Made by a program: the position numbers and the translations under genes
The notes under the pieces: model-generated
What the model saw: only the letters and a program-made list of their open reading frames with translations
What the model was told of the DNA's origin: nothing
Database searches by the model: none
Shown here: one piece after another, positions 1 to 7,711 of the stretch
How the letters are laid out: each line of letters opens with the position of its first letter
How positions within the stretch are numbered: the stretch's first letter is position 1
Assembly (NCBI GenBank): GCA_014634225.1
Contig: BLFN01000364.1
Span: forward strand, 808,756-821,255
Direction: 5' to 3'
Length of the DNA: 12,500 bases
Origin: Acropora yongei
Lineage: Eukaryota > Cnidaria > Anthozoa > Scleractinia > Acroporidae

Positions 1-340
1 ATGAAGTGTCCTTCCTACAGTGCGGTCATGTATGTGATGTTTTCTTCAAAGCCTGGGCCTAAATTCTCTGTTGGTTTCAGTTAGCGTTAGCATGCAATTG
101 TCGTCAACTATGTCGTTAGGCATTGCTTTATATCGTCGTCCACTTTCACGTTTTTGCGTCCGCCTCGTGGTCGCTCTTGAACTTTGCCCTTACGGATGTA
201 CTGTATTAAGATACCCTTGGCCATAGAAGGGTTTACACCCAGTGAATCAGCAACCATCAGATAATCTTTTTGGGGTCTTCGTGGGACCTCACAAGATGTT
301 CTCTAACTTCATTCCGAATTCGGTTTCTTGGGACAACCAT
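1..340 (-). pseudogene. IS630/Tc1-like transposase N-terminal fragment, broken, runs off the left edge
   Basis: Read on the minus strand from the ATG at 338-340, the translation begins MVVPRNRIRNE. After a one-base loss in the A-run at about 267-271 it continues as a helix-turn-helix, LMVADSLGVNPSMAKG, followed by the basic linker QERPRGGRKN. A stop (108-110) and another frame change follow, then NCMLTLTETNRE, a TGA at 46-48, and HHIHDRTVGRTLH at the edge. This order (HTH, GRPRGGR-like linker, 'DRTV.RTL') is what I know from the DNA-binding half of IS630/Tc1-like transposases. The catalytic DDE domain would lie left of the window. At least two frameshifts and a stop make it a pseudogene. Family assignment is from memory of motifs; the breaks are seen directly. 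Confidence 0.72.
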
Positions 341-997
341 TCTACATGTATATGTAGATGCAATGCAACTCAAAGTCACTTGATATTTATACCTTGTAAA
401 ATGTAATTTGTGATTGCACCGTATTATCATAAATTACTATGTTACCGGCATGTACCAGAGGTCTGAGGAGGCTGTTAGGGCGCAGTGAGTTACGGGATTT
501 GAGTTTGTAATTCACGGTCGTTATGAAGGTGATACATTCTACGGTCAGCCTTGTTAGGTTGCTATTCTTTTTTATTTGTGCGTGTATTGATGCTTATAGT
601 TTAGGCACTAGCATGCCCTAAAACCTCAAGGGTTGCACCACTGCCTGGGTAGGGGGTTCACGTTCCCCGTGTTTTTAACACCTGCTTGTTTTTTGGGGTT
701 TTTCTTGTCCGACCTTGGTACTTTTGTTCTTTCGTTTGTATATTATACTTGATATTTGTACATATGATATATCTGCATATATGTTAAATTAACGGCACGG
801 TGGCTTGGCAGGCCCACGCGCCCATATATGAACGTTCTTGTGCTGCGTGTACCGGTTGAGTAGTGGAGGCAAAATAAATGTAAAGAAAGTTTAAATCATG
901 TAATTCCAAGTGGAAAAGTAGTGTCACAATGTAGTGCGCTGATAAATGTGCAAAAAGCGTTATTGAATGTGTGAATTTGTTTACTGATTGCACAAAG
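341..997. other. Stretch without recognisable gene
   Basis: AT-rich DNA with short open frames only; a 69-codon minus-strand frame at 784-993 has no recognisable motif. A small hairpin-capable stretch (GGGG, spacer, CCCC) sits at about 653-668. I see no RNA gene, promoter or protein similarity. It may include the flank or 5' terminal region of the transposase element at 1-340, but no inverted repeat could be recognised. Confidence 0.4.
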
Positions 998-1007
998 ACG
1001 TTAATGA

Positions 1008-1213
1008 CCGCGACCGGTGGCTCAGTTGGTTGGGCATCGGGCTGTCACGCGGGAGGTCGTGAGTTCTACTCCGGCCGGACTAACACTCAGGGTCTTTAAA
1101 TAACTGAGAAGAACTTGTTACCTTTGTAATTACATCTGCAAATGGTTAAACTTTCAAGTCTTTTCGGATAAGGAACTGTAAGCCGGAGGTCCCGTCTTAC
1201 AACCCTTGTCGTA

Positions 1214-1253
<40 letters not shown>

Positions 1254-1345
1254 TAAGGTAGGGCACGGAGTTCTCGATGTTGTCAGTGGTCTGACCTTCG
1301 AGGCTGGTCTTTATGTGGGACTTCGTGTCCTGTAGATCACGCCCT
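1008..1345 (+). repeat. tRNA-derived SINE, copy 1
   Basis: The head carries a perfect RNA polymerase III A box (TGGCTCAGTTGG, 1018-1029) and, about 33 bases later, a degenerate B box (AGTTCTACTCC, 1062-1072). The tRNA-unrelated body has the landmarks 'CTCAGGGTCTTTAAATAACTG', 'TACATCTGCAAAT', and 'GTGGGACGTTAAAGA.CCCACACACT'. The same landmarks recur at 2651-2925 and, inverted, at 7179-7345, so this is a dispersed family. Imperfect 10-bp repeats, ACGTTAATGA (998-1007) and ACGCTAATGA (1409-1418), could be the target-site duplication, which would put the true 3' end near 1408. This is a non-coding retrotransposon copied by a LINE in trans. I associate the type with coral genomes from memory. Confidence 0.82.
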
Positions 1346-2650
1346 CAACTTTACATCAGTTGGTGTAAAAGTTGTAACGTTAATAAATAAACAAATGAAA
1401 GCTCGAAAACGCTAATGAACCTGCACAAACATATTGAATTCATGATTGTTAAATTCTATGCTAAATTCTTTCATGAACGTTTCATCGCGCTCTTGAAACT
1501 CCGTTGGTGTTATTGTATTCCTGTTCGCAATATTGACAGTGCTTTTTCGCTTGAATGAATATCCCTTTGCGGTTAATTAATAGCAAACGGTTTAATAGAT
1601 GACAGGGTCCGCCCCGGTTACAAACAAACCAGCTTTATAAAACAGGATGTGTAACCATTAATTAGTTTGTTACAGTTTCTATTAATTTTTTGACAGACAA
1701 GGTCAGCTTGTCGAAGTCTTACAGTTTTAATGACATTTTTAGCTGTTCAGATTTTGTGATAATTCGGAGGCGCAAAAGTTTCTGATGGTTTCTCAAGTAA
1801 TAAAGTTTTGTAGCTTTTATGTACCCTTTTTGTCTAGTTTTTTCGTATGATTCTAATAACAAAATACCTTTAGGCCTCATTATGTTAATGCCATTATTTA
1901 GGAATCACTCGTCTTGAGCTCCCCGTCCCCGAAGGGCTAAAATATCGATTAAGTGAATCCCTCTGTTCTGATTGGTTATGGGACATGACAAGGTGGTCCC
2001 ATTGTTCTCCCGTTGCCTCTAACACCATGCATTAACACCTAAAGACCATTAGTAAATAGGAGAAATAACTTGTTACGTGATAGCTGAAACCATGCGCACT
2101 CCTTTGAGTGCCTATTTATTAAATTTAGTTTTAAAAATGGCTGTCAGTGAACAGTACAATTGTGTTATATGTTTCCCGCGCTTTTCGTCGAATGTTTTTT
2201 TCGTCGGGCTATTTAATTGACTGCGTCTTCTCTGCTCTGAGAAACAGGCTTCCTTATGCTTATGCGAATTTTTTCTTTTCTTTTTTGTTGTATTCCAGAG
2301 GTCATGAGGGCCAAGCAATTGTGTGTGGGGAGTTTATGTTTTGTCAGTTTGATTGCTACAGGGGGTATTATCCTGAACGGAACGAGCAGTGAGTCAGGTA
2401 AATGAATGACTTCAGCAACATCGGAAAAGGTCGTTCACTCACACAGGTTTTTTTTTCTTTTTCTCTTAAAAAAAAAAATAAAAAATAGGTACACAGTGCG
2501 TAAATGTGTGGCCTTTGGTGCTTTCCCCAAAAGGTCAACCACAGTTGCATTTCATTCCCTCATCCTTTTCTGATACTCCTCCCCTATTTTGCACTCTTCA
2601 TCTATCCATCAAAGCTTTTTATTTAGACTATGAACCTCTCTAATATGGAA
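1346..2650. other. Anonymous AT-rich DNA
   Basis: I recognise no gene here. The first part may be the 3' tail of the SINE up to about 1408. Two overlapping short frames on opposite strands (2147-2392 plus, 2112-2318 minus) encode low-complexity, Phe- or Lys-rich peptides without family motifs and are probably chance. A T-run followed by an A-run lies at 2447-2487. Confidence 0.45.
2447..2487. repeat. Homopolymeric T-run then A-run
   Basis: About 20 bases of T/C-rich sequence are followed directly by about 20 bases of A-rich sequence, giving a self-complementary low-complexity block. It may be two fused poly(A) tails of opposed retroelements or simple slippage; nothing at its sides decides between them. 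Confidence 0.6.
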
Positions 2651-2925
2651 CGCCGACTGGTTGGCTCAGTTGATAGAGCAGCGTACTACTGTGCGGAAGG
2701 TCGCAGGTTCAAATACCCGGCCGGACCAACGCTCAGGGTCTTTAAATAACTGAGGAGAAAGGGCTGCCTTTGTAATGACATCTGCAAATAGTTACTAGAC
2801 TTTCTTGTCTTCTCGAATAGGGATATTAAATCGTAGGTCCTGTCTCACAGCATTTGGGTGGGACGTTAAAGATCCCACACACTGTTCGTAAAGAGGAGTG
2901 CATGAATTAGCCGGTGTGGTGGCTT
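2651..2925 (+). repeat. tRNA-derived SINE, copy 2, with best-preserved tRNA head
   Basis: The head reads like a tRNA: A box TGGCTCAGTTGA (2662-2673), the run 'TAGAGCAGCG', a B box GGTTCAAATACC (2706-2717) and a 3' 'CCGGCCGGACCA'. The body repeats the landmarks of the copy at 1008, including 'CAGGGTCTTTAAATAACTGA' and 'GTGGGACGTTAAAGATCCCA'. Compared with that copy the B box is nearer the consensus and the anticodon-arm part differs ('GTACTACTGTGCGG' against 'GGCTGTCACGCGGG'), so the two may belong to different subfamilies. The right boundary is uncertain: similarity fades after the 'TTCGTAAAGAG' stretch near 2900. Confidence 0.82.
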
Positions 2926-3256
2926 GTTACTCTTTCTGTGCTTAGGGCACCTGTTGAATCATACTTTATCTTCAAATAAGAATTATAACGGCGGCCACTT
3001 GCACCATAACGAATTTCCCCATTAACTCTTGTAAAGAGCTTTGGGTCCTTGTTTTCTTGGATTGTACTCACACGATGAGGCGGGACATGTTGGGGCACAA
3101 ACCAATAGCAAAATGTCGCTCAAGTATTGCCTTATAACACAATCAAATTCCCAAAAGACGTTTTTCGCTGTTGTTCTGTACACCAACATGGCCGCCGTGA
3201 CGTCGGGTGCAAACCAAAAATTCATGGAATAAGGCTCTATATTAATACCTCATATG
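2926..3256. repeat. Possible dispersed repeat containing a CRE-like TGACGTC
   Basis: No gene is visible. The block at about 3097-3228 ('CACAAACCAATAGCAAAATG', then 'CAACATGGCCGCCGTGACGTC' and 'TGCAAACCAA') resembles a short repeat I recall as common in coral genomes, and it yields open frames on both strands that are not protein-like. The TGACGTC at 3197-3203 is a cAMP-response-element-like string; whether it is functional cannot be judged here. Boundaries are a guess. Confidence 0.3.

Positions 3257-3289
<33 letters not shown>
3257..3289 (+). repeat. (ATT)11 microsatellite
   Basis: Eleven uninterrupted ATT units, counted directly. Uninterrupted trinucleotide runs of this length are usually length-polymorphic, so this could serve as a locus marker. 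Confidence 0.97.
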
Positions 3290-3448
3290 GCTTTGTTACC
3301 TGGAAAATCTGCCAAGACCTGCCATTAACATAAAATATGTCTGTAAATAGAAATGTGTGTGTAACAAAACTTCTTTACCAAATTTCCAAAATCGAAATGA
3401 TTTGAATATACAATAATTATTGGCTGTAAAGTTACTCTTTAAAGTTTG

Positions 3449-3899
3449 GTCAAAATCCGATTTGTTAGCTTTAAGAACAAGAATGAATGGAATCCATTTT
3501 GAAGTGATGAAAACAAACAAAGGTGTTAAGATCCTAAAGGCTAAGGATCATACTGAAAAAGCCGTCTTTTTTAGGCCTCAGGAAAATATTGAAGAGATGA
3601 ACTCTCCTTCCTAATGGGAGCTATGAACTATGATCCCTTTTTCTAGAAATTTGGATATTTGTGCATTGACATCATGATTGGCACTTTCCTGAACTGAAAA
3701 GCTAATTGTCCTTGGGATGGTAAACTGTATTGGGGTAAGGAGAAAATCTATTTTGCATCCCCTTACAGCATTCAAGATGTCGGGGTCATGTGTTAATTGT
3801 TTCCATGTTCCAAGAAAATGTTGAATTCTCCCGGCTAAAACGGGAGGACAAGTCTTGTCACCCTTAACAGATAAAAGAGGAGACTTAAAGCTTCAGGGG
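3449..3899 (-). pseudogene. DIRS-like reverse transcriptase, N-terminal fragment
   Basis: From about 3848 downward the minus strand reads 'GRIQHFLGTWKQLTHDPDIL', 'NAVRGCKIDF' and 'ISKFLEKGIIV', then 'EGEFISSIF'; this is the pattern that opens DIRS reverse transcriptases. A TAG (3611-3613) interrupts it. At about 3580 one base is missing, after which the neighbouring frame gives 'FLRPKKDG' and 'HHFKMDSI', fingers-domain motifs. Similarity ends at about 3449, before the catalytic palm with its YXDD box, so no polymerase could be made. It lies directly behind ORF1, as in intact elements. Confidence 0.75.
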
Positions 3900-5237
3900 T
3901 CACTTCTGTGTCACAGATGTCTTCCCCTTGGAGGTGTTCACTCTACGGTTATCTTTGTGATTCAACTGGTAGTTGTTTCTTCTGGGCGGGTATCCCTGGT
4001 GGTGATTTCCACGGCGATGGAATAAAAAAGAGCCCCTGGCTGAATAGGAGGACCAAGGATACTCCTCATTGCGTTTCCGCTTGTGACCAGTGAGTTGCTT
4101 AGCGGCCTTGTTGCTTTCTTTGACTGTCTTCAGTCGTTCCATAAGGTCATCGCCAGACATTTCAAGCCCCACAGGCTGTTTAGTGGTACATATGGCTTTG
4201 TATAAGTGTCATCAAGATCTCCCTTAAATAGATCTCGCCAGCACATGTTCAGGTCATGTTTGGCAGAGGCTATCATTTCAAGACATTTCAAGCCCCACAG
4301 GCTGTTTAGTGGTACATATGGCTTTGTAAGTGTCATCAAGATCTCCCTTAAATAGATCTCGCCAGCACATGTTCAGGTCATGTTTGGCAGAGGCTATCAG
4401 AAGCACCGAGTTAGATAAGCCTTTCCAAAGTTCATCCGGAGAAGACATTGCCCCTTCCTTTTCAAGGGCATCTCCCGTAGTTCCCATAAGTCTGGCAATG
4501 GGAATGGTGCCCTTGACAAGTGATTCTTGCTCTTTTTGTAACCTGGCATCCATGCTTCGGGTTGTTTTTTGAGCAATATCCCCGGCAATATCTCCGGGTT
4601 GACCTTTGTCACTCGGAGAAGCTTACAATTTTCTGGCCTCCTAATGTTGTCTTTCCGTTTGAGTAAGGCTGGCTCATTGAGACCCGATGCCAAAAGACTG
4701 TCAACAAGTGATAAGACTTTCTCGTGTAGAGGAGGCTCGGTCTGTTCGTCCTCGGTCACCTCTAACAAGCTCTGCGAGTTGAGCGCAAGGGGACGCTTTA
4801 AGTCGTTGCTCTTTCCCTTTTTGGCGAGGGGTTCCGTTGGTTTGTCGTCGGCGGCCTCTTCCTTGCCCTCACCCTCGGAGGAGTTCAACAAATCATCCTC
4901 TGCTTCTTGTGCTGCATCATATGCAGCTTTTAATTTCTGCACGACAGGCGTGACATTAGAAAGCAGACTCGTTAGCTGGTCTACCTTATGGTTAAGTTTA
5001 GCAAAGTCCAACTCGACGGTCGTTTCGGTTTGTCCTGTACGTGTGGCACTTGGAGGTCTGGCTGCGCCAGTAACCGTTGCTTTTGTGGTGGTGCAAGGTT
5101 GAACGTCCCCGGAAGGAAGAAGTGAGCTTTCCCGCTCAGATGAAATCATAATTTGTCTTACCTGGCTTCGCTGATGCAGATTTTGAGTGTTGGGCTTCTT
5201 TCAATAGCCCATCCATACTATTTTTCTCCGTCATCAT
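3900..5237 (-). pseudogene. DIRS-like ORF1 (Gag-like structural protein), broken
   Basis: The longest open part runs from the ATG at 5147-5149 down to 4397 (250 codons). A likely original start is the ATG at 5235-5237 (MTEKNSMDGLLKEAQHSKS), whose 33-residue frame ends at 5136-5138 in another phase, so one shift separates them. Around 5040-4890 a predicted coiled coil (LDFAKLNHKVDQLTSLL) precedes an acidic linker (EGEGKEEAADDKP). The family signature RRPENCKLLRVTKVNPEI follows at about 4640-4580, where a frameshift moves the reading to 'MDARLQKEQESLVKG' (4553). A duplication and a 2-base difference at 4155-4399 break it again. The tail (from 4172) is basic, Arg- and Lys-rich (GHKRKRNEE), fitting nucleic-acid binding, and stops at 3900-3902. 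The role is inferred: particle or nucleic-acid-binding protein of the element. Confidence 0.72.
4155..4399. repeat. Tandem duplication, period 126 bp, inside ORF1
   Basis: The segment 4155-4275 (121 bp) recurs at 4281-4399 (119 bp). The copies appear identical except that the left one has two extra bases (TATA against TA after 'GGCTTTG', about 4201-4204). Five bases separate the copies. Near-identity against a background of many frameshifts means the duplication is younger than most of the decay. On the minus strand the right copy keeps the ancestral reading phase, while the left copy is out of phase. Confidence 0.95.
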
Positions 5238-5240
5238 GGG

Positions 5241-5257
5241 AAGGTGAACTTCACCTT
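5241..5257. repeat. 17-bp perfect palindrome in the DIRS-like leader
   Basis: AAGGTGAA-C-TTCACCTT reads the same on both strands around one central base. It lies between the 5S-like block and the first ATG of ORF1. It could be a protein-binding site or a hairpin in the transcript; there is no further evidence. Confidence 0.6.
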
Positions 5258-5273
5258 TGAAAAGAACTTATTT

Positions 5274-5385
5274 GCCTCGCAAATCTCTACTGGATGGTCA
5301 CCCATCCAGATATCAAGCCCGTCCAATAGGGCTTAACTTCGGTGAACGGACGGGAACAGGTGTTTTCTTTTGGTGATAGCCGTAC
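5274..5385 (-). pseudogene. 5S-rRNA-derived sequence at the head of the DIRS-like element
   Basis: On the minus strand this 112-bp block follows 5S rRNA from end to end. It opens with TACGGCTATCACC (5S: TACGGCCATACCACC), then gives CCCGTCCG..CACCGAAGTTAAGC, the region holding the TFIIIA/Pol III A box. The C-box string TGGATGGGTGACC is perfect, and the block ends in CGAGGC. Only the middle ('CCTATTGGACGGGCTTGATATC') and the last 20 bases diverge. A working 5S gene is about 120 nt; the changed loop E/helix IV part and weak terminal pairing suggest it is not a functional rRNA. It sits immediately upstream of ORF1 on the same strand, so it could act as an internal Pol III promoter or be a captured gene. 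Confidence 0.78.
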
Positions 5386-5660
5386 AATCCATGGTAAAAG
5401 TGGACTCCTTTTGGGAATAGGTTTGTTGCTTAGGCGTACTTTGATATCGTCAGGAAAACACTCTAACTGCGCCATCTTGATTGTTTGCTCTTCTGCTGCT
5501 CGTGACTCCTCAGGCAAAAGTTCTCTTCCTTGTGGTTCACACTGGCCCTTTTTTGCGTTCGAAACGAATCGCAGCATCCAAGCCAAGACTGTAATTTCTA
5601 ACCTTTTTTTTGGTTTGACCTCGTACCACTTTGAATTCTTTGTTAGATCTGGTCTTTTTT
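5386..5660 (-). pseudogene. BEL/Pao linker between RNase H and integrase
   Basis: The minus strand reads AWMLRFVSNAKK (from about 5586), then AAEEQTIKMAQLECFPDD and NKPIPKRSPLLP. This matches the segment of BEL/Pao polyproteins that precedes the H2C2 zinc-binding part of integrase ('W.LRFV.N', 'AE...IK..Q...FP..I', 'L......SPL'). The expected next motif (RVGGRL) is not found: after SPLLP the reading enters the 5S-like block. The frame stays open to 5287 only because that block happens to be open. Recognition rests on remembered family pattern. Confidence 0.68.
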
Positions 5661-5779
5661 TTCCAAATTCTGAGTATGTGCTTCCGAGCAGTAAGCTCTG
5701 CTTTCACAACTCGTATTCTATAACCTTTGTTCGCGTTTGTCGCACTTGATCTCTATGTAAGCAATTTACAGCCTTCCCG

Positions 5780-6370
5780 AAGTTTCTATCAGTCCATTCG
5801 TTTTCTCCTCTCTGTGAAAGGGGGTTGTCCTTTCCACAAACAATCATTCTTTACCAGTTCTTGGACTAAACTTCCTCGCGTGCCTTGATCTGCAGGTTAA
5901 CTTTGTTAGGCACATGTGTCCAATGTTCTAGACTAGAACCGTCATGAGCGGCAGTGAGCGACGAAAGGTTTGTGGTTCCGACTCAGTTCTTGGATCCAGA
6001 ACCCAACGTTGGCACTGTCTACCCAAAATATGGCCTTGTTTGTGGGAACCAGAAGAGCTGAACTTATCTTTCTTGCCAGTCTGAGATCCATAAATAATGC
6101 TCCCATGAGTTCTAATCGTGGCATGCTTTTAGCGGCGCTTATCTTGTTTTGGCTGCAACCAACTGACTGCTAACAGAATCGTCTTCATATTCATGTCCTG
6201 TGTACGTTGCTGCGACATACGCTTTTTCTGAGGCATCACATAATGTATGGATGGTAACATCTCGCACATCTATGTCTACCCTGATACACCGAGAAATACG
6301 AAACTGGTCAAATTGGGCAAGTTCCTCTCTCAAGTTTCTTCTTCAAATCTTTCTTTGTCGCTTGATCAGT
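5780..6370 (-). pseudogene. BEL/Pao RNase H / A17 region, broken
   Basis: From 6333 downward: LAQFDQFRISRCIRVD, then LCDASEKAYVAATY (the conserved 'FcDASe.AYgA' motif) and QLVAAKTR. After a shift comes PRLELMGALFMDLRLARKI, FWVDSANVGFWI and HKPFVAH. These are the RNase H signatures of Pao-type polyproteins; the acidic residues of DAS, E and DS are kept. Further down, in other frames, LVQELVKND and LWKGQPPF match the usual 'PAD..TRG....L...WW.GP.F' end. At least three frame changes and several stops are present. In the living element this domain removes RNA from the cDNA hybrid. Confidence 0.78.
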
Positions 6371-6790
6371 TTCTGGAATATCAACTTTAGCGTGTGAAAT
6401 CCTGTTTTGTCTTCAAGGTCTGAGCGCTGTTCGCCGGGCCTCTTTTGCCTCTTCAACTGTTTTGAGCGATAACGGCATAAGGTCATCCATATAACAGTTG
6501 TTGTTCACAATGTCACCCGCAAGGGTTTAGTGACCCTTGTGGTCGTCTGCATGTCTCAGCCATTCATATTGCGCTCAGAATGGACCGTAGCAGCCACCGA
6601 AGACATAACCTTAGGAGCTCATACTTCTCGGGCTCTCTGCTTGTGTCGAAATCCCGCCATGTGAATCTGTGCAGTGGTCTATCTTCAGGAAGCAATGCTT
6701 TCTGATAGTAAATCTGACTTGCATCGCCCACAAGGGCGACCGGGTCTTTTCGTAATATGAAATTTTGACTCTGTCGTCGGATTCTCGATA
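6371..6790 (-). pseudogene. BEL/Pao reverse transcriptase palm, broken
   Basis: At about 6735-6620 a minus-strand frame gives DASQIYYQKALLPEDRPLHR, corresponding to the 'gDi..my.qi.l...d...lrflW' palm motif. Lower down VNNNCYMDDLMPLSLKTVEE contains the catalytic YMDD box at 6482-6493. Between them ADDHKG and PFCAQY-like remnants lie in shifted frames. The 147-codon frame open across 6611-7054 is in the wrong phase for RT and is not the protein. The fingers domain is missing, so the gene is dead although the catalytic box survives. Confidence 0.75.
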
Positions 6791-6879
6791 TTTCTGGTCA
6801 GTGGCCCTTAAGCGATGTGGAGTGAGTGTTTCCATGCCCCTCTGTGGGCAGACTAATCTCTTGGTCTTAAATGGCTGCC

Positions 6880-7075
6880 GAGCTCCCATTTCTTTTTTCC
6901 CTAATCTCTTTGCTATGGCCCATTTTTCCTGAATACATATGACAGTACCGGGTGGCATGATTCTCCCCACACGCCTTACACAGGATTTTTCTTCTCTTTT
7001 CACCCCCGATTGATCGCAAACGATTATTCTTTCGCTCTTATGCATGGTTTCCAATTGGAATTTCCAGGCTTAAAA
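6880..7075 (-). pseudogene. BEL/Pao gag C-terminus with zinc knuckle
   Basis: The minus strand at 6980-6942 encodes CKACGENHATRYC, a CX2CX3HX4C knuckle, followed by GKMGHSKE. This is the usual end of BEL/Pao gag, where the knuckle binds element RNA for packaging. Expected downstream protease (D[ST]G motif) was not found before the RT palm begins near 6790, consistent with an internal deletion. The stretch 7076-7178 between it and the SINE shows no recognisable coding motif. Confidence 0.68.
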
Positions 7076-7178
7076 CTGTGTTAGAGTTTACATTTCACAT
7101 AGTCTAGAAGTCGGCAAAGTTCCTTTTTGACTTGTGGCTGTTTTTGCGTTTTTGCGTGAAATTTTAAACATGGAAGGT

Positions 7179-7203
7179 GTTGTGAGACGGGACTTACGGT
7201 TTT

Positions 7204-7254
<51 letters not shown>

Positions 7255-7345
7255 TAAAGGCAGCACTTTCTACTCGGTTATTTTACGACCTCCCGCGTGA
7301 CAGCCCGATGCTCAACCAACTGAGCCACCGGTGCGCGGTTTTTTT
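7179..7345 (-). repeat. tRNA-derived SINE, copy 3, internal deletion removes the B box
   Basis: In inverse orientation the head CACCGGTGGCTCAGTTGGTTGA and 'GGGCTGTCACGCGGGAGGTCGT' match the copy at 1008 almost base for base. The sequence then jumps straight to AAATAACCGAGTAGAAAG: about 38 bases including the B box and the 'CGGCCGGAC' end of the tRNA part are missing. The body runs on through 'TACATCAGCAAATGGTTAGA' and 'GACTTTCAAGTCTTCTCGGA' to 'CCCGTCTCACAAC', and then resemblance fades, so the 3' part is lost or diverged. It lies inside the BEL relic between gag and pol and is therefore younger than that element. Confidence 0.85.
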
Positions 7346-7656
7346 TTCAGTGGGCAGACTACTCTCGTTCATTGCCCTAAATTTGATGGTCTACTATAAA
7401 GGACCATTGTTTAAGTGTGATAAGGGATTCAACCTCTTGACTTTCCTTCAGCCATCTGTTACATTGTATAAGTGCTTTCTCAGGCAGATTTTCTAAAATT
7501 ATCGAGAACAAAGGTCCCGCTTGTAAGTCGGCGGGAGGACCATTTTTCTGTAAGGTTATCACTACCCTTTCCGACGTGTCTGTGAATTTCTCTAGTCCCT
7601 TTGCTTTATTATTCCGGGTAGGCTTCGTCTTAAGCAAAAATTTGTTTTTATCAAAC

Positions 7657-7711
<55 letters not shown>

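Larger units (their letters stand above)
3449..5385 (-). mobile_element. Truncated DIRS-like retroelement with 5S-rRNA-like leader
   Basis: Three parts follow each other on the minus strand in the expected order: a leader resembling 5S rRNA (5385-5274), a Gag-like ORF1 (5237-3900) and the start of a reverse transcriptase (3899-3449). The RT N-terminus and the ORF1 signature 'RRPENCKLLRVTKVNPEI' are the type I know from DIRS elements of cnidarians. RNase H, methyltransferase and tyrosine recombinase, which a complete DIRS element carries, are missing, so the element is 3'-truncated at about 3449. Its 5' end abuts BEL/Pao integrase sequence at about 5386, pointing to insertion into, or recombination with, that older element. 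No terminal inverted repeats could be identified. Confidence 0.72.

Noticed and set aside
1008..1080. Functional tRNA gene
   Set aside because: A box is good but B box is degenerate, no clean cloverleaf forms, and the same head recurs fused to a SINE body at two other sites.
2147..2392. Plus-strand frame of 81 codons
   Set aside because: No recognisable motif, low-complexity Phe-rich segment, and an equally long frame on the opposite strand.
2651..2728. Functional tRNA gene ending in CCA
   Set aside because: Very tRNA-like, but the B box has a substitution, a convincing anticodon arm is not apparent, and it continues into the SINE body.
4569..5102. Plus-strand frame of 177 codons, Ser-rich
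   Set aside because: It is the exact antisense of the DIRS-like ORF1, which has recognisable family motifs; the Ser/Leu-rich composition is a by-product.
5274..5385. Active 5S rRNA gene
   Set aside because: The middle and 3' part diverge, the terminal helix is poor, and there is no T-run terminator right after it.
6611..7054. Long minus-strand frame of 147 codons
   Set aside because: The BEL zinc knuckle and RT palm motifs lie in the other frames of this stretch; this frame is open by chance.
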